The notes: a model not told the origin generated them from the letters alone. A stretch of DNA of 64,000 bases from Bryum argenteum (GCA_037043015.1 CM073327.1:9158727-9222726); one strand, 5' to 3'. Positions 1 to 11,889 are shown, counted from the stretch's first letter. Numbers and translations are program-made.

Positions 1-393
1 AACATCCCATTAGTATTGACTTCTACCTACTTTCAAGTGCTCATAAGACAAAAAACATGTCCTTTTGCCTCAAAGATTTTTGAGGGTGCCCATATAATAC
101 AGTGTATTGAAATTTCAAGATTACATTTTAATGTAGTTTTAGAACATCTCATACCTCTGAATGGTACTATTATTGTCCTTCTTGTTCACTAAGAATTTTA
201 GGGAATAAACAAAGATTGATATCTTTCATGTAATGAGTTGATCAAAGAACATCACCTTCTCTATGAATTCTCACATTCATCATAATCATCATAAATATCT
301 TGTTGTAAGGAGTAGAACTCATAGAATCTTATTCTATTATAGATCTCTTATTTTTACTTATTTATTTTACTTTTGTATCATAGTGTGGTGCTA

Positions 394-402
394 ATTTGTG
401 AT
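394..402. repeat. Left 9-bp target site duplication of the MULE
   Basis: ATTTGTGAT directly abuts the left terminus and is repeated exactly at 10930-10938. The flanking bases differ, so the duplication is exactly 9 bp. Confidence 0.9.
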
Positions 403-615
403 GAGGGGTGCTAAGTCTTAAGCCATAAGCAATGAGCAATGAGCAATAAACTCTTGAGCAGTAACGCATAGTATTGTAACCAACTATCGACCTATGACCG
501 TGTAAAATGATTATATTACAAAATGATGTTCAAGTGTAAGAGCCAAAAATTTCATATAGAAATACATTCAAGACAGTAATTATTTGAGAAGGTAGCCTAT
601 AACCGTGGTTTGGTA
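403..615 (+). repeat. Left terminal inverted repeat of the MULE
   Basis: It shares blocks with the reverse complement of the right end. The first 22 bases match at 16 positions, a GCAATGAGCA block follows, then AACTCTTGAGC, then a GTAGCCTA-AACCGTG block near 595-610. Divergence and indels make the inner limit approximate. Confidence 0.75.
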
Positions 616-774
616 TATGAGTTCAATTTTTGAATAAGATTGATCAAAATTAGAATTCACATACATTAGTATCACTGTGTATATACGCAATCATATATCT
701 ATGAAAATCGTGATAAACATAAACATATACTGAAATTAATAAGAAATCAAAGCAAAATGTGCACATATGTAATA

Positions 775-2204
775 CTACATAGATATGTTGGAGTCAAAAC
801 TACCCTCAACTGAAGAGGTAGTGAAGGTATTGTCCTCCTCAGCCTGTATGTCTATGTAACTATGCACTTTAGGATTATAAGTACGTTGCTTCCAAACTAA
901 AGGAGGTGAGGGGGCTTCTGCTAAAGCCATAGCCATATCTTGTGCATAACATGGTAAAGTAAAAGTATCATGGGGACTGGTTAAGAGGGCCTCCGATGAA
1001 GCTCTGAAACACAATGTAGTATAAAGTTAGTTATATACAAATGAAAAAGAAAGAAAAATAAAATAAAAATGACAGCATATACATAAATGCATAAAATTTA
1101 CAAGTATACAACTTACTTACGCAAAAAGCAAATGGAACAATTGCGCTTTTGAGGAGGCTCTTCGGGTTTGTCGATATCACGAAGTCCCCCGGACTTTCAT
1201 TGTGGTGGAGGAGGGTTGCTTAATGGTGCAAGGAGAGCCTCGAATATGTTGGCGTCACCTTCAAAGGCTACAATGTGACGTCTAATATTGTAAATAAGCA
1301 CGTCACTGAGGCTCCCGAAAAAAAAAACCAAAAACATGTATAAGAAGATAAAGAAACTGGTTCACCATAAGTTAATAAAATCAAGATAAAATAAAGTATC
1401 ACCTTGTAGATGCAAACCAATCTAAAATAATATCTCCAGGCTTTGAAAGTACTTCAATCAAGCCTTGCATGAATGATAAGTCTTTCTCCCGAGGACCTCT
1501 CCATGGAACTCGATCCATTCATGTTCGAGATTCTTCGGATGTGAAGTTGAGAATGCAATCACATTTCTCAAGCCTCAGAATGATTGCGGAGAAATCGAAA
1601 CTCTCTCGGAATGAAAACGTGATACAATCGGTCCTCCACGGATGTATAGTTTGATGCAAAATCGATTGGTCTACAAAAAAATGAAAGTTGAATAGAGCAT
1701 TAGTCCTAAGTAGAAGAAGATTGGAAAAAAAGTATCGTGAAAGATATACAATATAATACCTCACTTATCTTGTCCGTTGGAGAAGTAAGGCGAAGATCTT
1801 GGACACCCCACCATTCTTTTTCAAAACAAAGTTGAACTCCGAGGCCCACTCAACAATATCGCGAAAATGGTGGAATCAAAGCGGTGAAATAGAAGTAGGG
1901 CAAAGATCATCGTGAAGAAATGCATCTCGCAAATGCAAAAATTGACTCTACACAATTTTTGTCTATGTTGTTCCAAGACGAGATAATTGAGGGCGGTGAA
2001 GAGATAGAAGGGACCTGTAAGCCTTCGGTATATCATGCTATGAGTAAGTCAATTCCCTTATGAGGGCAAATTTCGTGAGCTCACTCGACGTGTGCGGCCC
2101 GCTCCAACCTTATTATTCAAAACAATAAAGTCATATATTTCTACAAAGCAGGAGAAATACTGAAAAATAAATGAAGTAGAACAAGCACAAGATAGAAGCT
2201 TACC
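775..2204 (-). pseudogene. Decayed beta-class DNA amino-methyltransferase region continuing the ParB-like gene
   Basis: Downstream of the TGA at 2231 the minus strand keeps exon-like blocks: about 2108-1760, 1670-1403, 1310-1121 and 1003-775, with usable splice sites. The 1670-1403 block ends in a stretch reading GLIEVLSKPGDIILDWFAST. This resembles methyltransferase motif I of the CcrM/N4-cytosine type (LI..FS.PGD.VLDPFAGSG), which sits C-terminally in beta-class enzymes. The next block reads RRHIVAFEGDANIFEALL, like the strand after motif I with its acidic SAM-ribose ligand. The 2108-1760 block contains KEWWGVQDLRLTSPTD; a catalytic DPPY/SPPY motif is not clearly preserved. Stops and frame changes interrupt it: TGA 2231, stops in 2108-1760, a frame change within 1670-1403, and TGA near 1183. 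Fusion with the upstream ParB-like domain is inferred from order, strand and phase. Confidence 0.55.
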
Positions 2205-2230
2205 ACATCTATAAATCTATGAAGTGCTAT

Positions 2231-5200
2231 TCAACGAGGATCTCTCCCTTCATCTCCGTTAGCTCCCTGCAAAGTGAGATCTAACATAGACACATTCTGA
2301 ATGAAGTTGTATACGGAAGTAGATGAAGTATTCGTAGAAGCACTTGCACCATGAGGTTGCAAGTGTTTCTTCATTTTTTGCAGATGCAGCTGAGTTGCCT
2401 GTGTCAAAGTATGAGCACTGTCTTGCGTGCCATCAAAATCGTGAGTAGCAGGACCAGACACCTCAGATGGTGTTGGACGAGGAATAGAAGACAGTAGGAC
2501 ATTTGCGGAGGAAGCTCTCTTCTTGGTAGGTCGTGTCTTTCTCTCCTCTGATGGTCCTTGAGCAAGTAAATTCGTATCTTCATCTTCGGCTTCCTCTTCC
2601 GTAAGAGGCATGGGAACTCCACCATTGATGTTTGTCCTCTCATTAACCTCCTCAAGAGGTGTAAATGTAGGAGGACATTCGAGGTACCAACAACCGGCAG
2701 CCAGGTGATTGTCGTTGAACTTCTTCTGTTGAGCAGGTGTGTAGAAGCAAATGGAGGAGGTCTTATCTAGAAATGATGAGAAGTACGCAGGCATGGAATT
2801 CTCGCCAATGGCTTTCTTTCCAATGAGCTCCCTTTTGATGTATCTGAAGAAATTAAAGAAAATACTGAAGTCAATGTACTTGGAGAAATAGTAACATTAT
2901 TAATTTTGAAATAGATAGAAAAGATAGTATAGAACAATAGAATTAATCTTACCTGTATAAAACTCGCTGAACAACGGAAGCTGTGCCTGGATACTTTGTA
3001 AACTTGGTTTCTTTCTTGTACACAGGTTCTGCTCTTGGATTAAAAAAGGGCAAGAATGTCTTATCCCATAGTAGGATCCGGTAGGTCTCAACATATTGAG
3101 ATGGAGTCTTGATTCCACCAGATCAATCGGTTCCAACTTCTCGCGAATTTTTTCAAATTCTCGAAGAAGTTGGTCTTCAAGCTGCAAATATCAAAGTACA
3201 TGTTTCAGTATAAAAGTAAGACAATAAAACTATAAAGAATGAAAGTTGAATATAAAAATTACCTCAGTCCAAAAAGATGTCTTGATTATCCACGTTGCAA
3301 GTGGAATCTTGGAATCCGGTGTAGGAAATTTGTACGCTGCACGCATTGTCGGGGGAGCATTCCACCATGTCAACCAGAGTGCTTTGAATTGTGGTTGAAC
3401 AGGAGTTGTTGCGATTAATCGCAGTTTGTCAATAGTCATTTCTGGCTTAGAATACAAACTGTAATGTTCGTTTATCTGCAAAAGTAAGAAAAATATATCA
3501 GATTTATATTAGGAAATGAAGTTGATAGAAGTTCTTTAAAAAAAACGTGGGAAACAAACCTGTGTGAAGAAAGCTTCTCCATTATTTGGATTAGCTACTG
3601 CAAGGTACTTATCAAAGTCCTTGTTTTGAATGGAATCAACAAGGTCGGTTGCAGCTTTTGTCATCATGTCCCAAACTCCCTGAGGATTTTGTTGATCCTT
3701 GAGAGTCTTCTCGTAATATTCACGAGAAGCTGCATCCGATGCAGCTGCAATCTCTCTCTGCACAGTACAAGTAACTAGTCATGAAATAAAAACTTGAACT
3801 TAAGAATTTGAATAGATCTAATGAAATAGGAGAAAGGTAGAAACTTACACGATAAAAAAAAGCGATGAAGACTTTCTGAGTCAATGGATACCAAGTCGGG
3901 ATCGTGACATTTCTGTTTTTCGATTTCTCACAGGATTTATATTCCTCTTCTGTAAGTAGATTTTTGAAGTCAGTGAGCTTGAGTCCTCCAAAAGATCGGA
4001 TCCGTTGAAGTCTTGCTGGAAGGCTCGTTTTTACATGGTCATTTTCAGTGGACCTGCACAAATAGAATGATAATTGATGAAGTGAAAGATACAAAATAAT
4101 TGTAAGAAAAAAACAATTGCAAAGTAGAAATAAACTTACCAATTGATGTCATTCATTGCATCCAAAACATCTCCAGCATTCAAAACATCTCCAGCATTCT
4201 CCCTTGGATCGATAATAAACGTATCAACAGAATAGTGCCAATCTTGTTCATCTGCATGGTGCATGTTGATGTGCCTCCACCAAGCTCTGTGGCGGTGATT
4301 GCCATCCCACACATACAACATCTTACCGTGAAGATCTTGTAGATGCACTTGCCTAGAGAGGAGCTCTTCAAACATCTCATTTGCCTCGATCCAATATGGA
4401 TCCCATGCCTCCATTTCCTCCTCCGAAATGGCCTTTGATCTACCTCTGTAATCATACGCAGAAACATAGAGAACACGGTCGCCCTCACGATAACCATGCA
4501 CAAACTCATTCTCCAATTTCTGAATCTCGACGTCACTAACCGGGCGTACTTTTGGCATGGAGATCATGCGACAGAGAGGTACCGGAATTCGAGCTAAAGT
4601 CAAGCTCGAAAGAAGAGCACGACTGTCTTTCTTTTGTATTTTTCGGAGAAGTAACTCTCCCTCAAGTACGTTGTTGATTCCATCGGGAAGTTCTGGTTGA
4701 GGGAGGACCTCCGTGGGTACAACAGATTCGGCGGGGGGAATGGCCTCAAGTGTTGACAATGGCCTATGAGTTGAACTCACCTGCAAATATAAACTACAGT
4801 CAAAAATTGCTCACATATTGAAAGTCCTACTTGCAAAAAATTAATTATATAAATGATATTAACATATCAAAGAAGAAACATACATAGCGCACGACAATTG
4901 ACCCCGAAACTAACAGAAGTTTTTTTGCACTTATAGGGTGCAGCAAGAGAAGCTTGCTACCCGCAGCAAGCTCTGCGGACCAAGAACTAATTCTTACAAG
5001 CGGACCAAGAACTAATTCTGCAAAACAGCATTACTCCGTTACAAAAGGTTTGAAACCCTATTACGTCGATAGGCCGCGTGCACGCGGACCGTCTCAACGC
5101 CCGTCTCAAAAACCAGAATGATCGCAATTTGGACAGTCCGCGTGCACGCGGACCGTCCCGACATCCATCTCAAAAACCAGAATGTTCGCGATTTCGACAG

Positions 5201-5803
5201 TCCGCGTGCACGCGGACCATCCCGACGTCGATCTCACAAACCAAAACGTTCGCATTTTATCATTTGGACGAGCCGCGTGCACGCGGACTCTTCTTACGTC
5301 GGTTTGAAACAACATATTATTCGCATTTCGGTAATCCGCGTGCACGCGGACAGCAACCACATTCGTTTCAAGCATCAATTCCAGCACCAAAACTCTAACT
5401 TTCTTCACTAAACAACATTTTGCGGTGCAAAACAAACATCACTCAAAACGCAGAATTACACTAAACCCCCAAAATCGTGAGGACTGGAGGAAGCCGAACT
5501 ACTGTCCGCGCACACGCGGACAGGAAATCAGATTTCTAAATTCCCCATTCTACTAAGTCCAGAATTGCTAAACAAACTATAATCCAGAAATCTCACCGCT
5601 TGAGGTGTTGGAGAGATGATCTCCAGGTCGTCATTACTTTCTTGGACCGTTTCTTCTAACCCATCATGAGCTCCTCGACCTCCTCGTCCTCGACTACCTC
5701 GCGCAGCCCTTCCACGGCCACCTCGTCCTCTAAGTCCTTCGCCGCCACTGTCAGCAACTCCTCCACTCATTGCTTCAATCGCCATCTCCAGGTTGTTCTC
5801 CAT
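2231..5803 (-). CDS. MULE accessory protein with Arg-Gly-rich N terminus and ParB/Srx-like DGxHR domain
   Basis: I read seven exons on the minus strand: 5803-5597, 4780-4140, 4053-3849, 3757-3560, 3475-3263, 3107-2953 and 2843-2231. They sum to 2,232 nt, 743 aa with no internal stop, all with GT-AG borders and matching phases. Residues 24-44 are an RGG-type tract, common in nucleic-acid-binding proteins. Exon 2 (residues 70-283) holds a stretch ending VWDGNHRHRAW; D228-G-N-H-R232 matches the ParB/sulfiredoxin-fold signature, preceded by a helix-like VEIQKLENEF. Later exons are Trp/Tyr-rich and unrecognised; the last contains an acidic segment and KKR. A farther 5' acceptor for exon 6 (start 3181) would shift the frame, so I prefer 3107. 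The TGA at 2231 may be premature, because related coding sequence continues beyond it. ParB assignment rests on motif reading only. Confidence 0.68.
5072..5521. repeat. Array of CpG-rich 18-bp palindromes, about 64-bp spacing
   Basis: The perfect core CCGCGTGCACGCGG occurs at 5074, 5138, 5202, 5273 and 5336; the full form GTCCGCGTGCACGCGGAC is present at 5136-5153 and 5200-5217. A sixth member, GTCCGCGCACACGCGGAC (5504-5521), keeps both 7-bp arms. Spacings are 64, 64, 71, 63 and 170 bp. The spacers of the first units are themselves related (CTCAAAAACCAGAATG recurs), so it arose by tandem duplication. It lies in intron 1 of the ParB-like gene. Each palindrome has four CpGs in otherwise AT-rich DNA, suggesting a conserved protein-binding or methylation site. 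Confidence 0.85.
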
Positions 5804-6844
5804 CTACAACGAATGCAAACCACCAAAAAAAGAGCTCAACACACGTACACCAACAAAAAAAGAGCCCCAAACAAAACTAACAACTTCCTTGCACAAAAAC
5901 CTCAAACCCTAATGCCATGACGGCTACTACCCCTTTCAACCCTAAATGTTATTTACTTTACTAACTCCTGAAATTCTCCACTTTCCTATCTCTTCAAACT
6001 AATTCGGATTCAGGTCGCTAATACCTTTGATTCGCTCTCGCCATCGCTCTCACCAAGTGACGGTTGATGATCTAAACTCCGCATTCCAACAAGTCGATAC
6101 AACAGCAATGCAGGCGCAACTGATAGAACTTGGGTTTTCTTTGAAAAGCTCCACACCGCAATCTTCAAATGTTAAAGCACGAACACTATCTACTACATTC
6201 TCGTCTATACGACTTCTAATCCTTCTTACCCGCGATTTCAAAAGCTCTCTTCTACTACTAAAGCGGAATACACTCCGCTTTTTTTTTTCTACTCCCGTCT
6301 CTCGCTACCAATAGAGGTGTTCGAATGTCTAGCATTTGGATTGGTTCGCGATTAGTTTAAACTTCCAGACATGTTCTGTTCGAGCTTCTCTTCTAATACA
6401 AATACTTAAATGGTTTTCATTGCCACAACATTTTCATCAATGCGCACGCCACCTCTACCCTTCTAATTTCAAACAACCATAAACGCCTTAATTGCATTTA
6501 CGAAACCATATCTTCCATTCTGTATAGTACATACCCTTTTGTCATAAAACCAAATATTTTTATTTGATTTTCTTGTTACATGATTATAATTCAAATACTT
6601 TGTCCGTGCCGTCAATACAACTACCATGATATGTAACATTAATTCTTGGCGACTCTAAAAACGACTGCAATATAATGTCCACTACGTTATTTTTGAAAAC
6701 TCACCTACTTTAAGTACGTTAAGATTTTTCTTAATCTTTTTGAATTCTATGTACTCATGCAAACTCCGAGTGGTAGACAATCTATTAATACTCAATCTAC
6801 CTTCTCTCATCATTCTCTTCTAACCCTTCCATGGTCTTCTCAAA
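5804..6844. promoter_or_regulatory. Shared region between the two divergent MULE genes
   Basis: About 1 kb separates the ATG of the leftward gene (5803) from the first open stretch of the transposase (6845). No convincing ORF spans it. By position it should hold both 5' ends, perhaps with untranslated exons. I see no decisive TATA box. Confidence 0.4.
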
Positions 6845-9800
6845 ATGGCTTCCTTCTGTCTTCGTGGTGGAGGACTACCTTTTACAGTCCCTTTAGGTGT
6901 AGATGGAAAGGTTATTGTTCATGAACACATGCTTGAGGCAAAATTTAATTTGCTTCCTGGATCTTTGTTCGTAGAAAAGATTTTGTTTAATGAGTCCGGT
7001 GTTTCGATAGGGACTTTGCTCGAAAACAAAACTACTGATTCCACTGGAGGGTTTTGGATTGTTTCATCTAGCACGTACTCTGTATTCAGTAGGGAGTTTG
7101 AGTCTCAAATGTGACATTCAACAACTTCCTTTGTCCACTTATCCACTTCGGTTTCTGTGAAGATAGAGCCTTCGGACAATATCATCACTTTGTTCAGCGA
7201 CTCCGATGACAAATCATTCCCTACGGTACATTCTTCTGTACCTACTAACAATCCTTCTTCCAGTAGAATTCCTACAATACAACTCCCATCGAAGCCTACT
7301 TCTTCTCATCCTTCTTCTTTGTCTAGTGGGCGTCCACCCTTACATCTTGTTCTCTCCTCAAGTGCAATCACTATGATGGAAGCGTTGGTTCTAACCTCCA
7401 AAAGGAGACGGTCCAAATCTGAACTTAGTGGTGTAGATTTCAATAACATTCGAGTCGAAGAAGTTAGTTATTTGCCACAACATTATGATGGAAACGTAGT
7501 CTTTATCCTACCCTCATTGCTTCAAGGAGTTCCTCAAACATATGGTAAAGGTTTAGATGGGATGGACAAGCAACACGACGGACATGCATGGTGCACAACA
7601 AGGATAACTCACATTCAGAATGATTACAACATATCCTTTCGTCGATCCTCCTGCGTTGGTGAGCTACAGTGCTCTAATGAAGCTTGTGAGTACATGATGC
7701 GGAACTCAGGGCAATGCAATACTACGCAATGGACTGGCCAGACACCAACACGATTTGAAGTTGGACGAAATCCGCCTCCAAAGTCAACGTTGCAATGCAA
7801 GGTTTGCCATACTCCTCCTCTGTTTGCCTTGAGGACATGCAACGCCGTAATCTTCTATGTAACATCACCTACAATAGAGAGTCGCGCATGTATCCACTTA
7901 GGCGAGCATAAGCACCCTGTGGTGGTGATGGAATTTGTAGGGAGACAATAGATTTAGTATATCGGTGCGTGGCAAAAGAGGTCTCTAGAACGCCCAACGC
8001 TACGAACTCGCTATAATGATTGGTGCAAATCGAGCGTTTTTAGAAAACTTTCTTTTCAAAAGCCCCACACCGAGAAAAGCGACCATCTTTAGAAAGTGTT
8101 ATGGATAAGTATGAAACACTAGCCTCTCCCAATTGCGAAAATTATATTGTAGGTGCAAAGAGACTCGTTCGAAGTGATCGTGGGCCTATTGATAGCATAC
8201 AAGCTTTGAAGGTGAATAATCCTTTCATTTTTGTTCACGAGAATAGATTCCCTGGCCAAACAAAAGACAAAGTTTTCATCTTTAAGATGTTAGTTCAACT
8301 TGAAGGTAGTGGTTTTGACCTTGTGAAGCGCATGCAACATGGAGGAGACTTACAAGATTCGTGGGTCATGTTTGATCATGTTAAGCGACTAAATGATTGG
8401 ACGACTATGGGTTGCCATGTCTATCACAACAAATATTGCAAGGTCATGACAATTGCATGTTGTGACATGCAATCAGAAGATGCTAGTGCTCAAATTCTAT
8501 TTTGGCAGAATTTAAACTCTGTGATGCATGAGCACGGTGTTTCGAGTATCAACTTCAAAGGCTTCATGGCAGATAGTGCTCAAGCTAATTGGATTGCAGT
8601 GAGGAAGGTTTATGGAGGAGGGGACGGCAATACTCCTATGAAAGACAAGGAGCGAACCTGTCTTTATCATTGGTCTGCCAACTTGGATAAGTATACGCAG
8701 AAGTATATCAAACCATCCATGCAAGCTCATCATAAGCAACTATGTCAAGCCTATAAGAATGCAAAGAGTTAAGGAAGTGAAACTCAATTCCACGTCATCA
8801 AAAATTGGTGGTTATCATCCAGTGCGACTCATCAAGATGGTGTGGCACACTTACAAGAGTGGTTTGGATTACGCACTTTCGATACAAGCAGTGGGGTGGC
8901 GAATTTCAAATGGTGAGTTTCAGTATATCAGATGGTAATGAAATTATAGCTCTTGATTCATACAACTATATTATTTTTTCTTGAATGAAGTGTACTCATT
9001 TGATTTACAAAACACTTTCTTTTTTGCAGGACCTAACTTTGGAAGAGATAGCAAAGGTTCCTACATGCAACCTTGCGGACCATCCCATAGTACAATGAAG
9101 AGGGCATCAGGAAACAAGATGACTTGTCCTTATGAGGCCACCATACACGATATGATTCGTGCTTTCATGCAGATAACAAACTACAGATCGTGGGTGAAGG
9201 GTGGAAAAGGAGGGACTGGACCAAGCGACACAGCCCTAAAATTGAAGGCAGCAATGCGAAGTGGTGATCCCAATCTTCTGGCTGAAGTAATGAAGACTAT
9301 TCCAGGTGCCGAAGACTTGCCCCTTACAAACTCTGGCTTGGAAGGAGCAAAGATTTTTGGCTCTACAAAGAGGAAATCTGACTTACCTCCTGGATCAGAG
9401 TTTGACTCTCATCGTCCGGATAAGGTAAATTACTCGGTACCTCGTCCTTCTTCACGGGCAACACGAGCACGTATTGAAGAGTCTCTGAATACACCGTTAT
9501 ATGAGGTGACCCATGTGACGGGTGTCCATGAGAGTATCGTGATCCTAACCAATGGCACATAGCTCGCACCAATCCAAAATCCCGGGTGAAATGTCAAGCT
9601 ATGCAGTACATACGAAAGGCATGTGAGGCACAAATCAACAAGGGCCGCCAAGCAACTTGCGCTCCAACTTATCGTGGCCTGAAGAAAGCTTACGGAAAAG
9701 ACACCTTGGAGGTTACGGAGTTTTGGTTCTGTCCTGATGATATCAAGCAATGCGTTATGGGAAAAAAGAAGTTTTTTGTAAAAGACTGGCCGCCAGTACC

Positions 9801-10395
9801 TATGGTGTCGCCTATCCAGATTGGTACTAACTTATCCCGGGAGGAACTTCTTGCACTAGAGGATGCTGGATTCCAACTAGAGCAGCGAAAAGCCTTGTCA
9901 CCAAGGAATCTTTTCAAAACCATTCCTAATCTTCCGATTCCTCTCTCTGGGATTCATATTCCCGAGAATCTTGATAGTCATGCGCCAACTAGGTATGGAA
10001 AACTTGTTCGTCGAAGTTCTCAGGCTCCTGATGCTGATCACAGAAACAAGTGGGAGAGTTCGGCTCTCATGGATGGATATAGCATTGTTGGAGTCACAAT
10101 TGTCCCTCACCCTGGATATGGAGCGGTTATTTCTCTTGCGGCTCCAACAGATAATGTCTACCGTGTCTCCATCAGCAATTTTCCATATTATACTTGTCCT
10201 GACTTCACTAGGATGAGTACAACTTCTCTCGGAAAGAAAGGGAAATGGGTGAATTGCAAGCATTTATATTATCTTCTTAGGTATTACTGCAAACTTGACT
10301 ACACAAAGGATATCTTCATGCATGCACCAACTTGGAGCTATCGGGAGGTCATCCACCTACTACAATCAGCTCAGATAGTTGATTCTACCAATTGA
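6845..10395 (+). pseudogene. Decayed MULE transposase (GCM1/WRKY-type zinc finger, RNase-H-like core, SWIM-like finger)
   Basis: Open blocks run 6845-7951, 7942-8100, 8101-8912, about 9031-9540 and 9541-10395. The first carries SSCVGELQCSNEACEYM, a later CKVC and CIHLGEHKHPV; the Cys spacing with HxH resembles the GCM1/WRKY-type finger found in MULE transposases. The 8101-8912 block has FMADSAQANW followed by ERTCLYHWSANL, like the D...C..H..N catalytic context of MULE DDE enzymes. The last block ends with TCPDF...WVNCKHLYYL, a SWIM-like finger with the second Cys replaced. A probable intron lies at about 8913-9030. Lesions include TGA 7112, TAG 7951 with a frame change, shifts between 8014 and 8100, TAA 8770, and a frame change near 9535, so no full-length enzyme is encoded. 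Confidence 0.72.
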
Positions 10396-10734
10396 TTTTA
10401 TTTTCATACATAGTGTTACTTTAATATATGTATCGTTTATAGAATGTAAATATTCAATTATCACATGTTTTTGTCAACTACAGTATTCTATTTGATTGAG
10501 AGACATGTTTTAGGACTCCTATGCTTCATAAATAATAGTCTATACTACTTACTCATGTTTCAAGAAATGAAACATATATGTGTAGTCGTATCTTAAGGTC
10601 CTCTTTTATTGACTTTGAATCTACAATTTCTTTACACGGGTTTTTCTTTCTTGAGGCTCTTTATGTTGAATCTCTATAATATGGCACCTCTATAATATGG
10701 CACCTAAACCCGTGGCATGACTTGTACATGATGC

Positions 10735-10929
10735 ATTGGTTCACGGTTTTAGGCTACTATTCCCACGGTAATAGGCTAACAACCACACATGATATTTTGG
10801 AAAGTAGCCATAAAACCTATTTCATTTCCGAATATTTCGAAAATTTTGTCTTATACCAAGCTCACCGCTCAAGAGTTTCTGCTAACCGCTCAATGCTCAT
10901 TGCTCATGGCTCATGACCTAGCTTCACTC
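10735..10929 (-). repeat. Right terminal inverted repeat of the MULE
   Basis: Inverted partner of the left terminus, ending in CTTCACTC just before the target duplication. Shared blocks include GCTCAAGAGTT and GCTCATTGCTCAT. Confidence 0.75.
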
Positions 10930-10938
10930 ATTTGTGAT
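10930..10938. repeat. Right 9-bp target site duplication of the MULE
   Basis: ATTTGTGAT directly follows the right terminus and matches 394-402 exactly. Confidence 0.9.
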
Positions 10939-11889
10939 TGAGTTTATACTTGGTTCTATTCAAGAAGTTGTATTATATATGTAGATAGACATGTATGAAT
11001 ATACTAAAATATTTACATTATTTTAAATCTTAGAGGTTGGTACGTATGTTAGAAGTCTTTCAAAGACGAAAAGTGCGGTGTGGTCAATGGCTCTTTCTTT
11101 AGAATATATTAGTAAATTTATTGACAATAGTGGTTTTATCTAGGATTTTAATTCTTAGAATGTACAAAAATTTGGAATCTTTCTTGGAAAAGGATAAGCC
11201 ACTTGATAGTGAAGAAGAGCAAAAGAGTATGTGTGATATATTGTGCTATTCATGGGAAAAACTTTTGAATCCTATATTATGGGCCAATTTCCCTTGTTCT
11301 TTGACCATGCTTACTTTTGCTAGGCTTTCTTTCCATGAAATCTAAAAGCTTAGTTGCATCAATAAAGAATGAAGAGCTTTTGTCAAAGATCAACCTTACT
11401 TTCATGAATTTGTGACATCTCAAGGAAAATATCTTGCATTCATCGATCAAGATTGTTCAAGTCTAGGATCATTTTGGATTCGGTTGTTGACCATCCAATT
11501 GAAGAAATGCACGACTTTCAAAATGGTCTTCGAAACAAATATAGTAAGTGGCAATTATCAAACAATTAACACTATTCTTATGTGCGGAGATAAAAGGTTG
11601 TTACGTATTGTAACCGAGGTTTATGAAAAAATCTTCACTAATAAGCTTATTTTTTAGTATTGTTAGTTCTTTGAAAAAGTGTCATGTGTATTGCCTCCTA
11701 TATCAATTGTATGCCGATTTCAACATGTAGTTGTTAAACTTATTGAAAAGAGTGAGTCAAAAAGATATGAAGTCTTGATACATTGTAGAGTTGAGAGTGA
11801 TTGTGGACCAAAAAGGGCAAACTACATATATGCCTCTACTGAAAAAAGTTAGCAATGAGTTAAGCATCATCAAGCTTGGTTTTCTAAGT
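10939..11889. other. Gap between MULE and SINE fragment, no assigned gene
   Basis: AT-rich sequence with short open stretches (11121-11345, 11412-11657) that match no family I recognise and have no good exon context. Possibly eroded transposon or coding remains. Confidence 0.4.

Larger units (their letters stand above)
403..10929. mobile_element. Mutator-like element (MULE), about 10.5 kb, two divergent genes
   Basis: Both ends are flanked by the identical 9-mer ATTTGTGAT (394-402 and 10930-10938), the target duplication length typical of Mutator elements. The termini read GAGGGGTGCTAAGTC and, on the other strand at the right end, GAGTGAAGCTAGGTC; 16 of the first 22 positions match, and patchy similarity continues for about 200 bp. 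Inside are a rightward decayed MULE transposase and a leftward multi-exon gene combining a ParB-like and a DNA-methyltransferase-like region, separated by about 1 kb. The transposase is broken, so the copy is not autonomous as it stands, while the perfect target duplication argues against great age. MuDR also carries two genes, but they are convergent and the second is unrelated. Confidence 0.88.

Noticed and set aside
5078-5411. Open frames across the palindrome array (PRARGP / VRVHADR repeats)
   Set aside because: They exist on both strands and in several frames because the repeat lacks stops; peptide periodicity follows the DNA repeat, and the region is intronic.
5072-5521. CRISPR array
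   Set aside because: Repeats are short perfect palindromes, spacers are mutually related, and the setting is a plant transposon with no cas genes.
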